This document shows positions 8,801 through 14,150 of a stretch of 25,679 nucleotides of DNA, piece by piece. Numbering within the stretch: position 1 is the stretch's first letter; each line of letters opens with the position of its first letter. A model generated the notes under the pieces. It was not told where the DNA came from. It saw only the letters and a list, made by a program, of their open reading frames with translations, and made no database searches. The translations under genes were made by a program, and so were the position numbers. The DNA comes from Lentisphaeria bacterium UBA1724 (GTDB taxonomy: Bacteria > Verrucomicrobiota > Lentisphaeria > Oligosphaerales > Oligosphaeraceae), in the NCBI GenBank assembly GCA_002315885.1, contig DCIO01000133.1:1-25679 (forward strand). The letters are read 5' to 3'.

Positions 8801-8898
8801 TGGCAGCATTCTTCTGCAGTCAGCTTGTCATTCCAACTCCAAAAGGGGACGGGACGATTGCGGTCAACGGGATTCTTGGCGAGGCTAAAGGTGGACAT
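5878..8898 (-). CDS. GH106-like glycoside hydrolase
   Basis: This 1006-residue protein resembles the alpha-L-rhamnosidase family GH106 and its uncharacterised relatives. The N-terminal barrel has the typical run 'RPVPFWSWND' (15-24), 'QGIGGFFMHARGGL' (41-54), 'AWAYDENGWPSG' (81-92) and 'GFFTDEPQ' (194-201), the last carrying candidate catalytic acidic residues. Later come 'WQFVHGVNLICQHLEGY' and C-terminal beta-rich modules ('IDITGKAVIGKNILRLES'). There is no signal peptide. I start at the ATG at 8898 ('MSTFSLAKNPVDRNRPVPFW'); the frame is open to 9042 only because the 69-bp repeats upstream are multiples of three and lack stops, and the 48 extra residues they encode are low-complexity. Activity on rhamnose is a family guess. 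It heads a unit with psd. Confidence 0.82.
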   Translation of the reverse strand: MSTFSLAKNPVDRNRPVPFWSWNDKLTAEECCHQIDLMHEQGIGGFFMHARGGLHTDYLSQEWFDVTKACVNKAKELGMNAWAYDENGWPSGFGGGLVNGKGLFYQQKYLRYKMVFGKDAALAIQNPIAYFDGTGKLLPKDAPLPVGDILVLYYDVNPYYVDTLDGRVIAEFLHSTHEKYYALLNEEERKTMRGFFTDEPQISRNGIPWSFILDEEYQKRYGEALLPRLPQLFYAWGEDYRQTRYRFWRTVTELFSQNFMKQIYDWCQSHRWELTGHLVLEETLQHQLISNGACMPHYEYFHIPGMDILGRNHSWVTLPLQLFSAAAQTGKRQILSETFALCGWAVSFADLQWLVQWQFVHGVNLICQHLEGYSLRGIRKRDYPASLFRHQPWWNYYKPFNDYLSRMGTILEAGDVKYDVLLLHPQASAQMCFDNDRNGALALYQKEWKATTDALEAHQINHHYGDEILMERHGAVENGAMRIGCQSYKLVILPKMAGISQAQAALLEGFVAQGGTVLALRNDLEPIEFAVDGKPGAAKDLLAQFQWFGSISELIAAIPDEFRPVRVLLDNGQDAPAINWTRREFADFDGKPAGFYYFVNNARFSACDAAISLPGAGLEGYDTHTGETYPVPYTTDGKSCLVSKHFAPAGDFALLARDYPVPAADAIPAPGTALKLSNQWKLAGITENLLTLDHCRCYVEGEKAFEHEYVLTVNDALLAKEKENLPIALEFEFETAKDFDLNQKLTLLLEHPERQKIFVNGQEVSNASQGYFADPAFERIDITGKAVIGKNILRLESIYHQDASTFECLRAAKIFESEKNKLSLDSEVEAIYIAGAFGIHTTNADFTQLTDDSCRYAGTFVLGAAPTAVQGDHLEQCGLPFFAGTAELTQEIQLDAEEAKERHAIAFEMLYGNVLVVSINGKEIGILTRPEYTLEIPQGILQAGINTITLKLVTSLRNMLGPHHLAEGDGHAIGPYHFYKTPGGPFTANGAAPWNDGYCFVRHGVK

Positions 8899-8901
8899 GT
8901 C

Positions 8902-9039
8902 AATGCTTAATGCTTGATGCTTAATGCTTAATGAAGGAGGGGGAGGTATCCCCCTTGCCCCCTCTTCTTTAATGCTTAATGCTTGATGCTTAATGCTTAA
9001 TGAAGGAGGGGGAGGTATCCCCCTTGCCCCCTCTTCTTT
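8902..9039. repeat. Perfect 69-bp tandem duplication with heptamers and GC-rich hairpin
   Basis: Copies 8902-8970 and 8971-9039 are identical by eye over all 69 bases. Each has two parts. One is a run of 7-bp units (plus strand AATGCTT, AATGCTT, GATGCTT, AATGCTT, AATGAAG). The other is a G/C-rich part that on the minus strand can fold as GGGGGA-TACC-TCCCCC, extendable to an outer GAAG/CTTC pairing. The block lies just upstream of the GH106-like ATG and includes the region where a ribosome-binding site would be expected. Confidence 0.95.
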
Positions 9040-9044
9040 CATTC

Positions 9045-9073
9045 GGAATTAGGAATGATGAATGAGGAATGAT
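9045..9073 (+). repeat. Heptamer repeat block, 4 units
   Basis: On the plus strand the units read GAATTAG, GAATGAT, GAATGAG, GAATGAT. The block is 5 bases from the 69-bp duplication and belongs to the same degenerate 7-bp class, but in the opposite orientation. The remaining bases to the ATPase stop at 9154 show no gene. Confidence 0.75.
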
Positions 9074-9149
9074 TGCTAGGAGGGGCGTTGAAAATGTTCC
9101 TGTGTGTAATGTAAACCTTCTATTGCCTCCACACGAGTAGCGGGTGGGA

Positions 9150-9168
9150 GATTTCATAGGATGAAATC
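9150..9168. repeat. Short perfect inverted repeat over a stop codon
   Basis: GATTTCAT and ATGAAATC flank a 3-base loop and span the TGA stop of the ATPase gene. There is no T-run after it on the minus strand, so it is not a convincing intrinsic terminator; it could protect the 3' end of the mRNA. Confidence 0.5.
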
Positions 9169-10293
9169 CTGGAAATTTTCACGAGAAATGACTTTGAATT
9201 CTGCGTCTGGGTAGTTGTCGGTCCATTGGGATGGTGCTTTCGGAGAAGCCTTCCCGTATTTGATTTCATAACCAAACAGTTTTCCTGAACGTTCTTCCAC
9301 GAGGTCGATTTCCTGCTGCTGATACGTGCGCCAGAAGTAGTTGTTCGAGAGGATTCGGCTGTATTCTTGTTTCTTGCGCCGTTCGGAGACGATGAAATTT
9401 TCCCACAGGGCTCCCGTATTTTCCCCGCTACGCAGGTCCATTCCATTGAAATTGTTAACGATTGCATTCAGAATGCCGTTGTCCCAAAAATAATATCTGC
9501 TTGTTTTTACAATTTCGCTGCGGAGGTTGCGGGAAAAACCGGGCACACGGAAAATCACAAAAGATTTCTCCAAAAGGTCCAGGTATCGTTCTACGGTTAG
9601 ACGATTCAGTCCCAGTCCCGTTCCTAGTTCCGATACAGAGACTTCCTTGCCGATTTGAAAGGCGAGAAGACTCAGGAGACGATGAATTTTATCAGCGTTG
9701 CGGAGTCTCTCAAAAGCCAGGATGTCTTTGAATAGATATGAATCACAGAGTTCTCGGAGACAGTCAGCCTTGTCTTGTAGGTTTTCCGTTGTCAGAATTT
9801 CTGGATAGGTCCCATAGACAAGAAATTCTTCCAGTTTCTGGCGGAGATGCATACCTCCGAAGGTGTCTGCGTATTCCATCGCAGAGACAGGAAATAGTGT
9901 CGCACTCCTGCGGCGCCCAGTCAGAGGTTCACCCAATTCGCTTGCTAACTGAAAAGAGGAGGAGCCTGAGGCAATAACCTTGATGTCTGGAAGCGTGTCC
10001 ACGAGAAGCTTTAGGCAGGTGCCAACGTGAGGTAGAGACTGCGCTTCATCAATGATGATAAGCTCATATCCGGAAAAAGAGGAACGAATCAAGTTCACAT
10101 CAGAGGATTCTAGCACTTCCCGGATAGTACGATCCTCGCCTGTCCCAAAGAAGTGGCGTCCACCAGTCCAGGTGGATAAAAAGTCAGTCAGCAATGTGGT
10201 TTTCCCTGCACGACGAGGACCATATAACGCCAGAACACGACCTGGTTGTAGTAGGGAACAAAAACGTTCAAGGTAGTATCTCTTGATTTTCAT
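9154..10293 (-). CDS. AAA ATPase with DUF4143 domain
   Basis: This 379-residue protein belongs to the AAA_14/DUF4143 family. Walker A is 'GPRRAGKTT' (25-33), Walker B is 'LIIIDEA' (78-84), and 'VIASGSSSFQL' (106-115) is the usual sensor region. A winged-helix-like stretch follows at ~215-245 ('VSVSELGTGLGLNRLTVERY'). The C-terminal part contains 'QEIDLVEE' and 'GYEIKYGK', a PD-(D/E)xK-like arrangement with Asp330, Glu343 and Lys345. The cellular role of the family is not settled; a link to DNA or to defence has been suggested only by architecture. GGAGGT lies 14 nt upstream of the ATG, rather far. The region looks less GC-rich than the glycosidase genes (one 60-base line counted by hand: 30 G+C). 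Three palindromic repeats and a candidate promoter precede it, so it is probably transcribed on its own. Confidence 0.9.
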   Translation of the reverse strand: MKIKRYYLERFCSLLQPGRVLALYGPRRAGKTTLLTDFLSTWTGGRHFFGTGEDRTIREVLESSDVNLIRSSFSGYELIIIDEAQSLPHVGTCLKLLVDTLPDIKVIASGSSSFQLASELGEPLTGRRRSATLFPVSAMEYADTFGGMHLRQKLEEFLVYGTYPEILTTENLQDKADCLRELCDSYLFKDILAFERLRNADKIHRLLSLLAFQIGKEVSVSELGTGLGLNRLTVERYLDLLEKSFVIFRVPGFSRNLRSEIVKTSRYYFWDNGILNAIVNNFNGMDLRSGENTGALWENFIVSERRKKQEYSRILSNNYFWRTYQQQEIDLVEERSGKLFGYEIKYGKASPKAPSQWTDNYPDAEFKVISRENFQDFIL

Positions 10294-10320
10294 AGAATAA
10301 CTGTTTCACCTCCAAAGAAT

Positions 10321-10348
10321 AAGATATTGTACTTCGGGAAGATTTCAA
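10321..10348 (-). promoter_or_regulatory. Candidate sigma70-type promoter of the AAA/DUF4143 gene
   Basis: On the minus strand, TTGAAA (10343-10348) and TATCTT (10321-10326) are separated by 16 bases, 28 bases or more before the ATG at 10293. The tandem palindromes end 4 bases upstream of the -35 element. The call rests on motif and position only. Confidence 0.4.
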
Positions 10349-10352
10349 GTTT

Positions 10353-10450
10353 AAAGTGATGGAATTAATGGAAATTCAGTTATCAAAGTGATGGAATTTT
10401 TGCAAATTCCGTCACTAGAACTGATGGAATTTTCAGAAATTCAGACACTT
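10353..10450. repeat. Three tandem ~32-bp palindromic repeats (possible operators)
   Basis: Units start at about 10353, 10385 and 10418. All share TGATGGAATT followed by an inverted half, (G)AAATTC. The middle unit is the best palindrome: AGTGATGGAATTT, TTGC, AAATTCCGTCACT (10387-10416), with 12 of 13 arm positions paired. The outer units keep the inner GAATT/AAATTC part. They fill the gap between the DUF4838 stop and the candidate promoter of the ATPase gene. Confidence 0.75.
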
Positions 10451-10456
10451 TGTGTG

Positions 10457-12241
10457 TTATTTATGTCCTGTCCAGAGGTCGTGGTGTTTTTTGATGTAAT
10501 TGTCTTCCCAGTCGATATTGAAATGGAGCCAAGTTTTGCCTTGTTTGATGGCGTCTCGGATAGCGGGGAGGTACATATCCAGTCGTGTTAGGACCAGGAT
10601 GCGTCGATTTTGGAGGGAATGTGCCCAATTTTGGAAATCATCCACATGTGTGATGGTGAGGGTTCCGTTTTGGCATTTATCGAAGAGATCCTTGAATCGG
10701 CAGAGGTATTCCATCCAGAGGACGATATTTTGTCGGAAGGTATCCTGCGGTGCCTGGGCCTGGAGGTCTTTTGCGCTTTGGAGGAGTTCCTGGCATTGTT
10801 GTTGGGTGACTCGTGAGAAGAGGGAATGGGGGTATGGGATATGGCATTTTCCCTGGACGCTCAGGAGGAACTCCTTCACTTGTCGGCAGAATGCCTCTGC
10901 TTGTGGTGCGTCCTTTCCGAAGAGTGCCTGGAACATCTTGTGGTTGGCGCTTTGGCATTCTTCGCCTCGGGCGGCCTTGGCGAACATGTAGTAGTTCATA
11001 CCGTAGGCACACCAATGAGTCAGATGGAATTGTGTCAGGACGCCGTCAATGCCCTGTTCTGCATACCACTGGACTTCGGGGAAGATATCCCAGTTGTGAA
11101 TCATGGGCAGTGACAAATAGAAGTTGATACCCATGAAATATTCGTAGACCAGCACTTTGCCGCCGCGTTTGGCCTTCACCCAGGCGAGGAGGTCGTCCGC
11201 CAGGCGGGAATTGAAGGGGCAGGCGGCGTCGGAGATGCGGTGGTTGATGCAGCGCCAGTAGTTGGCGAATTGGACCATGGTGTTGGGGTCCAGGGTGAAG
11301 CCCGGTGCAGGTCGGGTGTAGTTCACGTAGGCAACGAACTCCAGGGTGATGTCGGGACGGACTTCGTGGAGTTTCGCCGCCACGTAGCGCAGCATGTCGT
11401 GGTAGATTCGGTCGGCCTTGTAGACGTGTTCCGAGACGCTGTAGAGTTCGCCTTTCTCATTCTTGTCGTAGAATTTCGAGCACTCGGGGCATTCGCACCA
11501 CCCGAAGCCGTCGTTGGGGATGAGGGAGAGGACTTTCAGTTGGGGATTCTCCTCCAGGTATCGGAGCATGTTCTTCACGATTTCATCCCGCAGTTCCTGG
11601 TTTGTGGTGCAGAGTTGTTCGCTTCCCAGCAGGAGGACGTCCTTTGTGTCGGCGGGGCAGATACGTTTTCCGTCCCGTTCTGCGAAGAATTCTGGATGCT
11701 GCCGGTGGTATTTCCCCGACGGGATCCAGTAGCTGAAATTATGGTGTCCGCTATCCAGGTAGATACCGCGGATGGCGGCCATTTCTTTCCGTTCGGGGGA
11801 CAATTCATCGAAGTATTTCATCCAGACATTCAGGTAGTTGAGCTTGTTCTTCGCCATCCAGTCGAAGAGCAGTGGCGTTTCCTGGTCGAAGGGGAATTCC
11901 TGGATGAAGCCACGGATGGCCAGCGGGGGCTTTTTCGCAGGCACCAGAATGCCGTCGGGAAAAATCGTCTGTCGCAGAGAGGGATTGTATCGGTCCACCC
12001 CGGGTTCGAAGAAACAGTATCCCCCGAAACGCTCCGCCAATTCATAGACGCCGTAAAGCAGTTCGGTGCTGTCGGGTGCCGCGATGGTCAGGCGGTTCCC
12101 CTGGCTGGAAATCTGGAAGGAGGGCAGGCTCGCGTCATAACGCAATTCCGCTTCAAAGCCGTATTTGGCGAGTTCCGCCAGCGCAAGTTGGTAGGTAGAA
12201 TCAGACATTTGCAGATAGGATGAATTATAGGCGTGGGTCAT
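10457..12241 (-). CDS. DUF4838-domain protein, probable carbohydrate-active
   Basis: This 594-residue protein matches the DUF4838 family, which has an N-terminal alpha-glucuronidase/GH20-like helper domain and a barrel of unproven activity. Visible signatures are 'STELLYGVYELAERFGGYCFFEPGVD' split over residues 58-83, 'YLNVWMKYF' (136-144), 'IPNDGFGW' (241-248), the cysteine cluster 'CECPECSKF' (249-257) and 'ANYWRC'. No signal peptide is seen. The ATG at 12241 is preceded by GGGAGG about 12 nt upstream; a second ATG at 12208 ('MSDSTYQL') is possible. The start overlaps by 17 nt the stop of a gene relic (12225-12332), implying that this gene was once translationally coupled to a lost upstream partner. 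It now sits between two ATPase-nuclease genes. Substrate unknown. Confidence 0.8.
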   Translation of the reverse strand: MTHAYNSSYLQMSDSTYQLALAELAKYGFEAELRYDASLPSFQISSQGNRLTIAAPDSTELLYGVYELAERFGGYCFFEPGVDRYNPSLRQTIFPDGILVPAKKPPLAIRGFIQEFPFDQETPLLFDWMAKNKLNYLNVWMKYFDELSPERKEMAAIRGIYLDSGHHNFSYWIPSGKYHRQHPEFFAERDGKRICPADTKDVLLLGSEQLCTTNQELRDEIVKNMLRYLEENPQLKVLSLIPNDGFGWCECPECSKFYDKNEKGELYSVSEHVYKADRIYHDMLRYVAAKLHEVRPDITLEFVAYVNYTRPAPGFTLDPNTMVQFANYWRCINHRISDAACPFNSRLADDLLAWVKAKRGGKVLVYEYFMGINFYLSLPMIHNWDIFPEVQWYAEQGIDGVLTQFHLTHWCAYGMNYYMFAKAARGEECQSANHKMFQALFGKDAPQAEAFCRQVKEFLLSVQGKCHIPYPHSLFSRVTQQQCQELLQSAKDLQAQAPQDTFRQNIVLWMEYLCRFKDLFDKCQNGTLTITHVDDFQNWAHSLQNRRILVLTRLDMYLPAIRDAIKQGKTWLHFNIDWEDNYIKKHHDLWTGHK

Positions 12242-12332
12242 TGGCTTTCATGCCCTCCCGGAGGATGTCCCCAATGTAGAATTCGGTGACGTCGGCTTCT
12301 TCAGCACCTGTCGTGATCAACGCTGAAGCTCT
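12225..12332 (-). pseudogene. 3' relic of a lost gene
   Basis: This frame contains about 35 sense codons and ends in TAA inside the first codons of the DUF4838 gene. It reads protein-like: '...TTGAEEADVTEFYIGDIL' followed by 'REGMKANDPRL'. A TGA bounds it upstream, and its first part lies under the end of the AAA/PD-(D/E)xK gene (stop at 12317-12319). No credible start or 5' part is present. The simplest reading is the C-terminus of a former operon gene whose body was replaced when the ATPase-nuclease gene arrived. I cannot assign the family, and chance openness over about 90 non-overlapping bases is not excluded. Confidence 0.45.
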
Positions 12333-13879
12333 TCATGCTGCCAGTCGGAAAGTTTACCCGTCTCGGTATCAAAGTTGACTCCGACCAGAATGATTTGCTG
12401 TTTATGGAGCAGATAGCGTTTGAAATACTCTTTCTCCATAATCTGCTTCAAGGCGGATTTGTCGCGATTCAGTTTGAACTCAAAGAGATAAATGAACCGT
12501 TCAGTCTCGACCACGGCATCTATCCTGCCATCGCTGGTCCGGGATTCCGCAATCGCGTTGTAGCCCAGCAGCCTGAAGATTGCATAGAAGATGTTCTGAA
12601 AATTCGATTCATCCTTACGATGAACATCGTATGGAATGCCTGCGAAGAACGCTTCCATTACCTTCTGAAACTGCGATAGATCGCCATCTATCAACGCATC
12701 GGCAAGCGCATCACAGAAGGTCGCTACGTCATTTTGGGATTTCCGGGAATAGGCGTTCAGAAGATAGACGTTGAATGATTCCGCGACTTCTCGATTGGGG
12801 AAATCCAGCCGGTAACGAAGTCTTCCGTTTGTGTTTTCGGTGGAACTGATGGTTAGATACCCCGTCTGCAATAGCAAAGTGAGTGGCGGGATGTTGTCAA
12901 TCTCAAAGGCTCCGAATGCGTAGGAAGTTACCGGAGTGGAGAGCACTTTTTCCAAGTCCATCCGGTCACGTTTGATCAACTCCATCAGAAATGACGGAGT
13001 TCCGGTGGCAAACCAGTAATTTTGAAATTCTCCGTTATTGGTAAAGAAGTTTGCCAGCGAAACTGGGTTGTAAACCCGGTCTGTTTTGGCATGGAAACAA
13101 TAACCATCGTACCAGTCTTTAATCTTGTCAAGGTATTCATCATGCGGCAATTCCTGCTTCGTCTCGGTTTCGGCAATCCACTCCGCAAAGTTCTGTTCAA
13201 ATTCCTGCTGGGTATAGCCGAGCATCGTGGCATAGTCCGCATTCATCGTGATGTCAGTCAAATTGTTCAAGTCGGAGAAAAGCGACACATGGCAGAATTT
13301 GGTGACACCAGTCACAAAGGCAAAGCGAATCACATCTTCCCGTTCTTTGATGACTGAAAAGAATGGCTTCAAATGCCGTAAAAGTTCTTTGGAAATCAGT
13401 TCCGTTATGTTGTTCAGAATCGGCTTGTCGTATTCATCAACCAAAACAACCACTTGGGTATCTTTGGACAAAGCCCCGATCAGATTCTGGAACATGGTAA
13501 CCGCGTCTTCCATCGGCAGCGTAACATTCAGCGTTCGAGCCTGTTCCGCAACGATGTTCCGCAGACTTTTTTCCAGGGACTCAACCGTATTGAAATCGCG
13601 TCCGTTGAAATCCAAATGGATTACCGGATACTTTTTCCAATCATAGGGCTTGTCGTAGATCGCCAGCCCCTTAAACAGCTCCTTTTTCCCCTCAAAGATA
13701 GCTTTCAGCGTGGAGACTGTCAGCGATTTCCCGAAGCGCCGCGGCCGGGAAAGGAAATACATCGCATTGTGTGGCTCAACCAATTTCCACAGGAACTCGG
13801 TCTTGTCCACGTACAGAAAATTTCCCCTCCGCAAATTTTCAAAAGTGTAAACGCTGGCTGTCAGAGATTTTTTTGCCAT
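12317..13879 (-). CDS. AAA-ATPase-like / PD-(D/E)xK nuclease family protein
   Basis: This 520-residue protein has the common AAA-ATPase_like plus PDDEXK_9 architecture. It starts 'TASVYTFENLRRGNFLYVDKT'-like (residues 7-27), then Walker A 'RPRRFGKS' (45-52) and Walker B 'VVLVDEYDKP' (144-153), then 'FVTGVTKF'. The C-terminal nuclease-like motif is 'GRIDAVV' followed by 'LFEFKLN'. I prefer the ATG at 13879 because AGGAG lies 9 nt before it; the ATG at 13885 leaves only 3 nt. The function is unproven; the family is often present in many copies in gut bacteria. Composition is less GC-rich than neighbours by hand count of single lines (27/60 here against 41/60 in the mannosidase gene). Its 3' end cuts into the gene relic, which suggests insertion or replacement. 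Confidence 0.9.
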   Translation of the reverse strand: MAKKSLTASVYTFENLRRGNFLYVDKTEFLWKLVEPHNAMYFLSRPRRFGKSLTVSTLKAIFEGKKELFKGLAIYDKPYDWKKYPVIHLDFNGRDFNTVESLEKSLRNIVAEQARTLNVTLPMEDAVTMFQNLIGALSKDTQVVVLVDEYDKPILNNITELISKELLRHLKPFFSVIKEREDVIRFAFVTGVTKFCHVSLFSDLNNLTDITMNADYATMLGYTQQEFEQNFAEWIAETETKQELPHDEYLDKIKDWYDGYCFHAKTDRVYNPVSLANFFTNNGEFQNYWFATGTPSFLMELIKRDRMDLEKVLSTPVTSYAFGAFEIDNIPPLTLLLQTGYLTISSTENTNGRLRYRLDFPNREVAESFNVYLLNAYSRKSQNDVATFCDALADALIDGDLSQFQKVMEAFFAGIPYDVHRKDESNFQNIFYAIFRLLGYNAIAESRTSDGRIDAVVETERFIYLFEFKLNRDKSALKQIMEKEYFKRYLLHKQQIILVGVNFDTETGKLSDWQHEELQR

Positions 13880-13983
13880 AACCATATTCTCCTACGACTT
13901 AACGTACAGCGAAATCGGTAAAAATCAAGTCAATGAAACACTTTTCAACGCAACGCTATGTTCCACAAGAGGGTAGTTTATTC

Positions 13984-14108
13984 ATCCACAGATTACACGG
14001 ATTGCACAGATTGGGAAATTTCCACAGATTGCTTGACGGATTGGAAGAACAACATTTCTGAATCTGTGTTATTTGATTTCATCTGTGTAATCTGTGTAAT
14101 CTGTGGAT
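13984..14108. repeat. Long inverted repeat built of 9-bp units
   Basis: Arms 13984-14012 and 14080-14108 match at 26 of 29 positions when one is reverse-complemented. Each arm consists of about three ATCTGTGTA-type 9-mers, and further single copies (TCCACAGATT, AATCTGTGTT) lie in the 67-base spacer. The block occupies most of the gap between the mannosidase stop and the AAA/PD-(D/E)xK gene. Similar CTGTGTAATCTGTG runs occur in many unrelated bacterial genomes. Confidence 0.85.
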
Positions 14109-14150
14109 TTATTATCCTGGGAAATGCCTACCTTCCTGGGGAATACAGCG

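Noticed and set aside
8899..9042. N-terminal extension of the GH106-like protein
   Set aside because: The added 48 residues are two identical 23-residue translations of the 69-bp repeat. The conserved family start aligns with the ATG at 8898.
9081..9153. In-frame continuation of the AAA/DUF4143 protein beyond its TGA
   Set aside because: About 25 further codons are open, but the family normally ends near 'ENFQDFIL', so read-through or a lost stop is not needed.
10457..12241. DUF4838 protein as an alpha-glucuronidase
   Set aside because: Only the N-terminal helper region suggests this; the catalytic residues of GH67 cannot be identified, so I left the activity open.
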